A DNA stretch of 64,000 bases from the NCBI GenBank assembly GCA_030442055.1, contig JAUJEB010000001.1, positions 1,178,001-1,242,000 of the forward strand. Reading direction: 5' to 3'. Shown here in pieces: positions 55,035-62,769 of the stretch. Position 1 is the first letter of the stretch; every line of letters starts with the position of its first letter. A model generated the notes under the pieces. That model had not been told where the DNA came from, searched no databases, and saw only the letters and a program-made list of their open reading frames with translations. This DNA is from Agaribacillus aureus. GTDB lineage: Bacteria > Bacteroidota > Bacteroidia > Cytophagales > Cyclobacteriaceae. The translations under genes and the position numbers were made by a program.

Positions 55035-55382
55035 ATGAAAAGCGCCATTACCCTACTAAAATACACATCGGCTGCCTTTTGTATTTTCCTACTTTGCAGT
55101 TTTTTCCCCGATCGACCTGTAACAAAAAATACAGATGGCGATAAAAACAAAAAAGAGAAAATCAAGGAACTGTCTTACGACAGGGTCTTCTCATCAAATT
55201 CTTTGGATTTTGAATTTGAAGTTCAGCCAAAAGTAAAAATTTATAACAGCAACGATATTCTCGTTTATGAAGACAATGTCGCTTCAATCGAGGATATACC
55301 ACAAGAGAGCCTGAAAAAATTGTTTTCAAAATGTAATTTTTTAATGGAGAATAATAACATCCGTTACTACATTATTAATTGA
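55035..55382 (+). CDS. Small exported protein of unknown family
   Basis: A 115-residue protein not recognised. An N-terminal hydrophobic segment (about 10-27, TSAAFCIFLLCSFFPD) looks like a signal peptide or lipoprotein signal. The mature part is charged (KNKKEKIKELSYDRV, FEFEVQPKVKIYNSNDILVYEDN) and ends in NNIRYYIIN, suggesting a small beta-rich periplasmic domain. It is preceded by a -24/-12-like promoter and followed 38 bp later by a strong intrinsic terminator, so it is a single-gene transcription unit, probably expressed under a specific condition. Confidence 0.65.
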   Translation: MKSAITLLKYTSAAFCIFLLCSFFPDRPVTKNTDGDKNKKEKIKELSYDRVFSSNSLDFEFEVQPKVKIYNSNDILVYEDNVASIEDIPQESLKKLFSKCNFLMENNNIRYYIIN

Positions 55383-55420
55383 TAGCCATAAAGATCTTCT
55401 TCATAAGTGATAGTTTAGTT

Positions 55421-55460
55421 AAAATCTTATTCAAGCCCTTGAATAAGATTTTTTCTTTTT
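55421..55460 (+). terminator. Strong intrinsic terminator
   Basis: AAAATCTTATTCAA (55421-55434) pairs perfectly with TTGAATAAGATTTT around GCCC, followed by TTCTTTTT. It closes the transcription unit of the small exported protein. Confidence 0.9.
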
Positions 55461-55592
55461 GGTAGACATAAAACTTCCCTGCCGCCGGGGAGATTCAAGA
55501 TCTATCGATCAGATTTCGTACTTATGCCCTTTTTCCTTTCTGGGCGATTCTCTAATTTTAGTTCGAATTCATCTACCGAACCATGTTTGCGA

Positions 55593-56384
55593 ATGGACGC
55601 ATTTAAAATTGTTCCCCCTGTTGAAAAAAAAGTACCCATAGTGGTCAGTGTACCCCATTGTGGCATTGCGCTGCCACCTGAAGTCAAACCCCAGCTTAAA
55701 CCAGATATGATCGCGTTTATCGATGACACGGATTGGTATGTTGATCGACTTTATGATTTTACCCCGGATCTGGGCATTACGATGATCAGCGCCAATTACA
55801 GCAGGTGGGTCATTGACTTAAACCGGGCGCCCGGCAACGAGCCGTTGTACCAGGACGGACGAATAATTACAGATTTATTGCCCACTACTGATTTTCTAGG
55901 TAATCCGCTATACCTGCATGCTCCTCCCGGACCGGAAGAAATAGCCAGAAGATCCAGGTTATACTACTATCCTTACCACCAGGCCCTGGAGCAGCTTTTG
56001 CTGGATTTAAAAGAGGAATTTGGCAAAGCAATACTGTTTGACGCACATTCTATCCGACAACATGTCCCCACCATATCCCCCGAAAAATTTCCCGACGCTA
56101 TTTTAGGAGATAACAACGGTAAAAGTGCAGACCCAAAGTTTATAACAGCTGCCTTGCAACAACTGAAACTTGGAGCGTGGCGCGTTGAGCACAATTACTT
56201 GTTTAAAGGGGGACATATCACCAGGAGGTTTGGTAATCCAAAAGATGACATTCATGCCCTTCAGTTGGAAATGACCAAGATCAATTATATGGATTCCGAT
56301 GAAAAAACTTATGAGCCGGCAAGAGCGAACAAAACCAGGAAAATATTGGAAAACACTTTCAATGCCATAATCGACCTACTGTAA
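55593..56384 (+). CDS. hutG: N-formylglutamate amidohydrolase
   Basis: A 263-residue cytosolic metal enzyme that hydrolyses N-formylglutamate to glutamate and formate. The ATG at 55593 (MDAFKIVPPVEKK) is preferred over the open frame to 55524, whose 23 extra residues are Ser/Phe-rich and without domain content. Motifs are VSVPHCGIALPP (metal ligand region), DWYVDRLYDF, NYSRWVIDLNR (substrate Arg) and LFDAHSIRQHVP, with HNYLFKGGHITRRFG near the end; these match the FGase (PF05013) pattern. It is followed 5 nt later by hutF, forming the formimidoylglutamate deiminase route of histidine breakdown. Confidence 0.9.
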   Translation: MDAFKIVPPVEKKVPIVVSVPHCGIALPPEVKPQLKPDMIAFIDDTDWYVDRLYDFTPDLGITMISANYSRWVIDLNRAPGNEPLYQDGRIITDLLPTTDFLGNPLYLHAPPGPEEIARRSRLYYYPYHQALEQLLLDLKEEFGKAILFDAHSIRQHVPTISPEKFPDAILGDNNGKSADPKFITAALQQLKLGAWRVEHNYLFKGGHITRRFGNPKDDIHALQLEMTKINYMDSDEKTYEPARANKTRKILENTFNAIIDLL

Positions 56385-56389
56385 GTCAT

Positions 56390-57775
56390 ATGAAAACACT
56401 AAAATTTCAAGGATTATTACAAAGCAAAGGGTGGTTAAGCCCTGCCTATGTCGGTATTGATGATAATGGCATAATTGAAAGTATTAATAACCAAAGTACA
56501 CCCGGTAGTAAGGTAGAATCAATTGAAGGTCTGGCGCTGCCAGGTTTCCAGAATGCGCATTCACACGCCTTTCAATATGCCATGGCAGGGTTGGCTGAAG
56601 ATCATACTAATACTGCAGGACTTAATGATAACTTCTGGTCCTGGCGGGAAAAAATGTATCAAATAGCTCTGTCTATTAACCCCGATCAGTTAGAAGCCAT
56701 CGCCGCCAGGTTATATGCCGAAATGGTACGACATGGATATACTCACGTGGCTGAATTTCATTACTTGCATTTAGACCCAACGGGAAAGCCTTATGCAAAC
56801 AAAGCTGAGTTGGCGGAAAAATTGATTTCAGCAGCCAAAACAGCTGGCATTAATATCACGTTGATTCCAATTTTTTATCAAAAAGGAGGTTTTGGTAAAG
56901 TTGCCGGGGAGGAACAAAAAAGATTTATCTGCCGGGACAGGGCTGCCTATTTCGAGCTATGGCAAGCTACAAGTGAGGTCTGCGACCAGCATGACCATGC
57001 CAACATGGCCCTGGGAATTCATTCTATGCGAGCCGTTGAACCCAATGAAATCATAGCCACCCTGGACGAGGCACCATCGCAGGTACCCATTCACATGCAC
57101 ATTGCCGAGCAGCTGCTGGAAGTAGAAGCGTCTTTGGCGTATTTAGGTCAAAGGCCCGTGGAGTGGCTATCGAATGAGGTGGGGTTAAATGATAATTTCC
57201 ACCTGGTTCACGCTACACATCTGAATGACAAAGAGATAAAAAAAATTGCCGATGCCAAGGCCAACGTGGTATTGTGTCCTTCAACCGAGGGTAATCTGGG
57301 CGACGGCTTATTTCCATATCATCAGTTTCAGGAGCATAACGGACGATGGTCAGTTGGGACGGACAGCCACATTGGCTTGAATCCCATGGAAGAATTGAGA
57401 TGGCTGGATTACGGCCAGCGGCTTCATACACACAACAGAAACACTTTTCGTGTGCCCTCACAAAAATGCATCAGCGGGTTAATAGCCATCGATCATTGTT
57501 TTCGACATGGGAGAAAGGCCATGGGTTTCAATGGCCACGAATTTTTTAAAGTTGGCGATCCCATGAACGCCCTGGTCATCGATACCGGTAATCCACTTAT
57601 ACAGGCTACAGGCTTTGATAGTTTGGCATCAACCATCGTCTACAGCAGCGATGCCACCTTTAACCTGGGTACGTTAATAAACGGTAAGTGGTTGGTGAAA
57701 AACAATGTCCATAATGATATGGAAAATATAAACCGGCAATTTATGCAGGCCATGAAAAGCCTGGCGCTTAGATAA
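56390..57775 (+). CDS. hutF: Formimidoylglutamate deiminase
   Basis: A 461-residue amidohydrolase-fold enzyme that converts N-formimidoyl-L-glutamate to N-formylglutamate and ammonia. The metal site is visible as FQNAHSHAFQYAMAG (HxH), HMHIAEQLLEVE, VHATHL and GTDSHIGLNPMEELRWL (the last Asp). AEFHYLHLDPTGKPY and NFWSWREKMYQIA are typical of HutF rather than of other deaminases. It is translationally close to hutG (5-nt gap), so the product of this enzyme is directly handled by HutG. The earlier hut genes (hutH, hutU, hutI) are not in the window. Confidence 0.95.
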   Translation: MKTLKFQGLLQSKGWLSPAYVGIDDNGIIESINNQSTPGSKVESIEGLALPGFQNAHSHAFQYAMAGLAEDHTNTAGLNDNFWSWREKMYQIALSINPDQLEAIAARLYAEMVRHGYTHVAEFHYLHLDPTGKPYANKAELAEKLISAAKTAGINITLIPIFYQKGGFGKVAGEEQKRFICRDRAAYFELWQATSEVCDQHDHANMALGIHSMRAVEPNEIIATLDEAPSQVPIHMHIAEQLLEVEASLAYLGQRPVEWLSNEVGLNDNFHLVHATHLNDKEIKKIADAKANVVLCPSTEGNLGDGLFPYHQFQEHNGRWSVGTDSHIGLNPMEELRWLDYGQRLHTHNRNTFRVPSQKCISGLIAIDHCFRHGRKAMGFNGHEFFKVGDPMNALVIDTGNPLIQATGFDSLASTIVYSSDATFNLGTLINGKWLVKNNVHNDMENINRQFMQAMKSLALR

Positions 57776-57803
57776 TTTTTTTTTAATTACCCCCTGGTGT
57801 TAA

Positions 57804-58097
57804 TTACGCATAGGTCACACCTATGACAATCAACATCAGAATAATAAAACCCAGAGAAAGATTAAAAATATTGCGGAGCTGGGTACTGCTAAGGGTGATG
57901 GCTGTTATCACTCCTACGATTAAACCCCCTAAAAACCCAATGAAAACATAGCCTAAAAAATTACTTAATTTATCCCATCCTATTCCTGTTGGGTTAAAAT
58001 TCAAAGCAAAATTTGAAAATATAATACCCATTAAAATGCCATCCATACACATTATGATTACCAAGAGAAATCTTGGTAATTGCTTCGAAAAATCCAT
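57804..58097 (-). CDS. Small three-helix membrane protein
   Basis: A 97-residue protein of unknown family with three hydrophobic segments (about 9-28, 47-68 and 75-95) separated by short polar loops. It is translated 4 nt after the stop of the barrel/anti-sigma-like gene, so it belongs to the ECF sigma operon. It could be an accessory to the regulator, but no motif supports a specific role. Confidence 0.65.
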   Translation of the reverse strand: MDFSKQLPRFLLVIIMCMDGILMGIIFSNFALNFNPTGIGWDKLSNFLGYVFIGFLGGLIVGVITAITLSSTQLRNIFNLSLGFIILMLIVIGVTYA

Positions 58098-58101
58098 CCA
58101 G

Positions 58102-59376
58102 TTATCTTAATTTATAAAAAGCACCCAGGTTTAAGCTTAATGCATTAACGGACCTTCTCTCAACCCCGAGCTTTCCTAGTCCGTATTGGTAGTCTACACT
58201 CATTTGACCGGCAAGTTTTCTACCGAACTTATGCTCAATACCTACCGATCCAGTAAAGTTACCTAAATAAATTCTTAAATCCTTCTCTTGCCTAACTTCA
58301 TTGGTCTCAACAAGTTGGTCATTGTCGATTTCAATGTATTTGTAGTTAAATGACTGATTGAGTAAAAAGTCGATGGTTGGGCCACCTGACATGAAAACTG
58401 ACCAGCTATAGTTTAAATCCTTGTAAACTCTCAGGTGTATCGGTACCTGAATAATTTCGTTGTCAATAATAATCTCATCGGGAATCCTGCCTAGCTCGGC
58501 ATAACCTGGATATCGAGCCAAATCCTCCGCGTTAAAGTTGTTATCGTCAACTTCATCCAATTTATAATTAAATCGATTCAGGTGGATGCCGGTTAAAAAC
58601 CTAAGATTTCTTTTTAACGAAAACTCTCCCTGAAGCCCAAATTTTTCACTTATGTATCTTTCGCCAATGTCGGGGTCAGGTACTAGCAGACCTGCCGTTA
58701 CTCCCAACCTGGCCTCAAAAGGATTTGAAAGATATTTTCTATGAGGCGTCTTTTTGCCGCGTTTTACCCCTTTTATCGTAACCCTTTGCCTGTAATCTTC
58801 CAACCATTTTTCAGGATCAACTATTTCAGATTCTATCGTGGCTATGTCTTCTGACTTAACAAGCGCCGGGTCACCGCTTGCAGGATATTGCACAGGCGAT
58901 AAAAAGCTTTTCCACGAAGACTGCGGAAACGCATTGTTATGAAGAGATGCTGATAAATTCAGATAATTGGGTACACCTTTTCCGGATTTAGCAGGCCACC
59001 AGGTGTTTGATAAAGATTGGGATGATATTGCCTGACCCGCAGTCTGTGTGGGGGCAGTGCGAGCAACGTTTTTGGTAATAAATAAAGTGTCAAATACACG
59101 AATGGTATCCACCACCTGCACCATAGATTGCGGCTGGTGCTTCAAATCATGCAAACCATTTTTTTCAGATCTGATTTGCCAGAGTAAATAAAAATTCAAC
59201 AACGAAAAAAATAGAAGTCCACCTGTCCAAAACGCCTTTTGCCATCGTTGGTACCATGGCTGCGGTGCAGAATAGCGTAGAATATCCGCCATGTCATCCC
59301 AACTATCCGGACTAAACTTTGGATTTAATTCGGCAAATTTCTCTCTAATACGATCATCAAAATCTTTATGATCCAT
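58102..59376 (-). CDS. Anti-sigma-like protein fused to an outer-membrane barrel-like domain
   Basis: A 424-residue protein. Residues 1-45 are soluble and charged (DDRIREKFAELNPKFSPDSWDDMADILR), typical of anti-sigma partners encoded after ECF factors in Bacteroidota. A membrane helix follows (about 49-68, FWTGGLLFFSLLNFYLLW). A ~140-residue linker leads to a strand-rich C-terminus (about 215-424) with barrel-type strands (RLGVTAGLLVPDP, FTGSVGIEHKFGRKLAGQMS, LNLGAFYKL). The start overlaps the sigma gene by 11 nt, indicating translational coupling. The combination of an inner-membrane helix with an outer-membrane-type barrel is unusual and could couple envelope state to sigma release (inference). 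Confidence 0.75.
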   Translation of the reverse strand: MDHKDFDDRIREKFAELNPKFSPDSWDDMADILRYSAPQPWYQRWQKAFWTGGLLFFSLLNFYLLWQIRSEKNGLHDLKHQPQSMVQVVDTIRVFDTLFITKNVARTAPTQTAGQAISSQSLSNTWWPAKSGKGVPNYLNLSASLHNNAFPQSSWKSFLSPVQYPASGDPALVKSEDIATIESEIVDPEKWLEDYRQRVTIKGVKRGKKTPHRKYLSNPFEARLGVTAGLLVPDPDIGERYISEKFGLQGEFSLKRNLRFLTGIHLNRFNYKLDEVDDNNFNAEDLARYPGYAELGRIPDEIIIDNEIIQVPIHLRVYKDLNYSWSVFMSGGPTIDFLLNQSFNYKYIEIDNDQLVETNEVRQEKDLRIYLGNFTGSVGIEHKFGRKLAGQMSVDYQYGLGKLGVERRSVNALSLNLGAFYKLR

Positions 59377-59935
59377 ATATGCTTAATCCCTCTGTTTTGT
59401 TTACTTCCAACATTGCCTTTAACTTCATCCTCGCTTTGGCAAGGTTTGATTTTGACGTTCCTTCGCTAATACCCAACTTTTCACTGATTTCACGGTGGTT
59501 GTATCCTTCAATGACAAATAAGTTGAATACTATTTGATATGCCGGGGGCAATTTCTGCACCATTTTAAGTATTTCATCAACTGAAAACTGTTCAACAACC
59601 TCCGGGTTAATAACCTCTGAGTCGGCTTTGGTAATCTCCAACATATGCCGAAAATGATTATGTTTCCGGTAATGGTCGATAGAGGTGTTAACCATAATTC
59701 TCCTGACCCAGGCTTTAAATGATTGGCCGGGCGAGTGTTGATCAATTTTCGTAAATACTTTCAGGAATCCATCGTTGAGAATCTCTTTTGCTTCATCCTC
59801 TCCGTTAGAATACCTAAGGCATATACTCATCGTATAGGGATATAACATTCTGTAAAGCTTTTTTTGAGCTTTTCTATCACCCTTTTTACACCCGTTTATG
59901 AGTGCATTTACGATATTTTTGTTGTCAAAATCCAA
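59366..59935 (-). CDS. ECF RNA polymerase sigma factor
   Basis: A 189-residue sigma-70 family protein. Region 2 spans about 25-95, with YPYTMSICLRYSNGEDEAKEILNDGFLKVF and SFKAWVRRIMVNTSIDHYRK; region 4 spans about 125-175, with LPPAYQIVFNLFVIEGYNHREISEKLGISEGTSKSNLAKAR. It directs RNA polymerase to promoters controlled by the downstream partner protein, whose gene overlaps by 11 nt. Transcribed divergently from the four-repeat lipoprotein gene, a likely target. Confidence 0.95.
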   Translation of the reverse strand: MDFDNKNIVNALINGCKKGDRKAQKKLYRMLYPYTMSICLRYSNGEDEAKEILNDGFLKVFTKIDQHSPGQSFKAWVRRIMVNTSIDHYRKHNHFRHMLEITKADSEVINPEVVEQFSVDEILKMVQKLPPAYQIVFNLFVIEGYNHREISEKLGISEGTSKSNLAKARMKLKAMLEVNKTEGLSIYGS

Positions 59936-60112
59936 AAGTGGAATTTTTGTGTAAACAAGACGTAAATATTACAACCATCGTTGCCATTACCCTAATACCT
60001 TAATAAATTTAATACTTTGAGTTTATAAAAGTAACTTTGCGATAATAAATAGGCAACTTAACCTAATAACACCTCGTCATGTGGTCAGGTGCAGCAAATA
60101 CTATATCGGTCA

Positions 60113-61585
60113 ATGAAAAATTTTTTAATCATATGCCTGCTTTCATCAATATTGTTGTCTTGCAATGATATTCTTGAAGATCCTGATCTGGTCAGGACGG
60201 GTATTACCATTGACCCGGAATTGATGGCTTCAAGCATCTGGAAGGTAGCATATACCAATAGCGATCCCCAAAACGGCTTTACCGATTTTCAGGGAGCATT
60301 TCTTGAATTTAATACAGATAACACTTTTGACCTTGTAAATAGCGATCATGAGCTTTTTACGGGAGAATGGGCACTTTCACAAGAAAGGGACCTACTGGTG
60401 ATAAGGTCTGATGGTAAAATCCAGGCTCCCTTTGATGAAATTGAAAATGAGTGGGTTATTTTAATCGCTGAAGATAACCATATCAGGATACAGGAACGAG
60501 ACCCTCAAGGTAGTGAAGAGATTAACTTTACCACCGCTTCCAACGACGAAATCCCAAACATGTGCGAAGGCATTACCAACCTGATCAAGAAAAAGGAATG
60601 GCGCATCCAACGTTTTGTGATGGCGGGCGACGATATTACCTCCTGGTATAGCAACTTTGAGTTTGTGTTTGACACCGAAAATAAGGCCGTTGCCACCAAT
60701 GGTCCCAATACATTTGACGGAAGCTGGCAGCCCGGAATTCGGTGCGATAAATTTCAGCTGGGTTTCGATCACATCGGTGCCTTGAATCCTATCTCTCATT
60801 TGTGGAGACTTTCTTATTTTACCGAAAATACCATTAGCTTGACCCTTACCAAAGAATCTTTCACCTGGGAGATGATATTAGTAACCGGCCAGAACCTTGC
60901 TGATAACCTGTGCGACAAGGCCCAATCGATTGTAAAGGCGGGCAGTTGGAAGGTTTCAAAGTTTGTGACCGGTAACGACAACTATAGCAATGATTTTCAG
61001 GACTTTCTTTTCCGTTTTAATAGCAATGGTCAATTAGTGGCCGCCACCGAAAATACGGAATTTATTGGGGACTGGTCCCTGGTCAATGGCTGTAAAAACA
61101 TGCCGCTGAACATCCGTGGCAATGACTTTTTGGAGAAAATCAGTGAAGACTGGAAGCTGGTTTTAGTTTCCGAAAGTCTAATCAATTTGATTACAGAGAC
61201 AGAAAACAGGAAAAAGGAAATTCAATTCACCAAACTGCCGGAACCAACCGATTTATGCGACTCACTGATAAAACAATTCGATAAAGAACAAAGCTGGCAC
61301 GTGTCTTTGTATCAGGTAAACAATGAAGATTTAAGCGACCAGCTGAAGGGTATAGCGATCGCATTCAATAAAGATGGTACCTTAACATTAACCAATGGAG
61401 ATCTTAAAATTAACGGTGATTGGAACATAAAGGAAAATTGCGAAAAAGTTGAAATCAAGGTACAAGGCGGTGGTATAGTGAATAAAATTGCCGGGGAATG
61501 GTACATATCCGAAGTAACTGAAAAAAAGATTATCCTGGTATACGAAAGTGAAACGGAGAGCATTGAGTTACAGCTAGCCCTCTGA
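60113..61585 (+). CDS. Lipoprotein with four lipocalin-like repeats
   Basis: A 490-residue outer-membrane or periplasmic lipoprotein. The ATG at 60113 gives MKNFLIICLLSSILLSCND, a clean SPII signal with the lipobox Cys at about residue 17; an ATG 24 bp upstream adds eight residues and is less likely. Four ~115-residue units follow. Each starts with a W-containing strand (SIWKVAYTNS, KKEWRIQRFVM, GSWKVSKFV, QSWHVSLYQV), contains DF..FLFxFNxxGxL and a later GDW or GSW strand with a Cys, and ends with a strand set like WKLVLVSESLINL. The layout matches lipocalin-like (DUF) repeats of Bacteroidota. A strong terminator follows. Confidence 0.75.
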   Translation: MKNFLIICLLSSILLSCNDILEDPDLVRTGITIDPELMASSIWKVAYTNSDPQNGFTDFQGAFLEFNTDNTFDLVNSDHELFTGEWALSQERDLLVIRSDGKIQAPFDEIENEWVILIAEDNHIRIQERDPQGSEEINFTTASNDEIPNMCEGITNLIKKKEWRIQRFVMAGDDITSWYSNFEFVFDTENKAVATNGPNTFDGSWQPGIRCDKFQLGFDHIGALNPISHLWRLSYFTENTISLTLTKESFTWEMILVTGQNLADNLCDKAQSIVKAGSWKVSKFVTGNDNYSNDFQDFLFRFNSNGQLVAATENTEFIGDWSLVNGCKNMPLNIRGNDFLEKISEDWKLVLVSESLINLITETENRKKEIQFTKLPEPTDLCDSLIKQFDKEQSWHVSLYQVNNEDLSDQLKGIAIAFNKDGTLTLTNGDLKINGDWNIKENCEKVEIKVQGGGIVNKIAGEWYISEVTEKKIILVYESETESIELQLAL

Positions 61586-61642
61586 CAAGAAATCGCTCCT
61601 TACAGCTTCTATGCTGTATTCTTTTTATTCAATTGCTCATTG

Positions 61643-61676
61643 AAGCCGTGGTATATTCATATCACGGCTTTTTCTT
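61643..61676 (+). terminator. Intrinsic terminator after the four-repeat lipoprotein gene
   Basis: AAGCCGTG and CACGGCTT form a stem extended by TAT/ATA with a short loop, followed by TTTTTCTT on the plus strand. It also separates the convergent ABC ATPase gene. Confidence 0.85.
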
Positions 61677-61706
61677 GAAAGCTGGAAATTCTGCGACAAT
61701 GTGTAT

Positions 61707-62396
61707 TTAAGTTTGGGCTGTTACCACCTGCGAATCTTTCACCACAGCGCCATCTTCGATCCTTACAATTCTTTTGCCAAACTGGGCATTTTTTTCCGAG
61801 TGGGTCACCTGGATAATCGTCATCCCCTCCTCATTAAGCTTTTGAAAAACACCCATAATTTCTTCTCCCTGCTCGGAATGCAAATTGCCCGTAGGCTCAT
61901 CGGCCAGAAGAAGTTTAGGGTTACCGACAATAGCTCTGGCGACGCCCACCAATTGTTGCTGGCCTCCGGAAAGCTGATCAGGAAAAAGATCTTTTTTAGC
62001 CACCATATTGAAACGGTCTAACATTTCAGCCACCATGCTCTTTCTTTCCTTGGATTTTATTCCCTTATATAATAAGGGGGTTTCAATGTTCTCGTATACC
62101 GTAAGTTCATCAATTAAATGGTAGGCCTGAAAAATAAAGCCAATGTGATGCTTGTGCAACTCCGTCTTCATTCTTTCTCTTAATCGGTGCACCGGCTCAT
62201 CCATAAAAAAATATTCTCCGGCGGAGGGTTGATCCAGCATGCCAATAATATTTAACAAAGTAGATTTTCCCGCACCACTTGGGCCCATAATGGTCAAAAA
62301 CTCTCCTTGCTGTACTTCAAGTTCAACACCTTTTAGAATAAATACCCGCTGGTATTTCGAATCTACGTATTTGTCTATATCATTAAGTTTAATCAT
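61707..62396 (-). CDS. MacB/LolD-type ABC transporter ATP-binding protein
   Basis: A 229-residue nucleotide-binding protein without a fused permease. Walker A is GPSGAGKSTLLN (about 39-50), signature DQLSGGQQQLVGVARAI, Walker B LLLADEPTGNLHSEQG and the H-loop VTHSEKNAQ. YQRVFILKGVELEVQQGEF is the usual N-terminus of the MacB/LolD group, which drives mechanotransmission-type efflux with an adaptor and an FtsX-like permease. It diverges from an HlyD/MacA-type adaptor gene; the permease is expected past the right edge. Confidence 0.93.
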   Translation of the reverse strand: MIKLNDIDKYVDSKYQRVFILKGVELEVQQGEFLTIMGPSGAGKSTLLNIIGMLDQPSAGEYFFMDEPVHRLRERMKTELHKHHIGFIFQAYHLIDELTVYENIETPLLYKGIKSKERKSMVAEMLDRFNMVAKKDLFPDQLSGGQQQLVGVARAIVGNPKLLLADEPTGNLHSEQGEEIMGVFQKLNEEGMTIIQVTHSEKNAQFGKRIVRIEDGAVVKDSQVVTAQT

Positions 62397-62769
62397 AGTG
62401 TAAGCGTTTGTTGGACAAAAGCCAATAAATATGCCAAATTCACCATTTAGCAGGATCCAGCATTATTTCAACCATTTATATCCATTAATATACTAATCCT
62501 ATGACAATATTAAATGGTTTTAAACTAATTTAAAGATGGAAATATTACTTTGGACCGGCTGCATAATTATGAGTTATGGTTTAAATCATCCATTGGTGGA
62601 TGCTTTTCCACATAAACGGTAATGTTCAAAAATGAACAGAATCGTACGAAATCGATCAATTAATTATATTAAATAGGGCAAATACCCCAAAATGGCGAAA
62701 AAATCACTTTGGCACATTTGTTGGCAAGTCACTGTTATAAGTATAAACCGAAAATAATTGCTCATAATT
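62397..62769. other. Divergent promoter region of the efflux genes
   Basis: 373 bp between the two efflux genes; it holds the -24/-12-like site at 62709-62726 directed at the adaptor gene and no credible gene. Confidence 0.5.
62709..62726 (+). promoter_or_regulatory. Candidate -24/-12 (sigma-54-like) promoter
   Basis: TTGGCACATTTGTTGGCA, 44 bp before the adaptor start, differing by two bases from the element at 54961. Efflux operons of this kind in Bacteroidota are often next to sigma-54 response regulators, which supports the reading. Confidence 0.5.
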
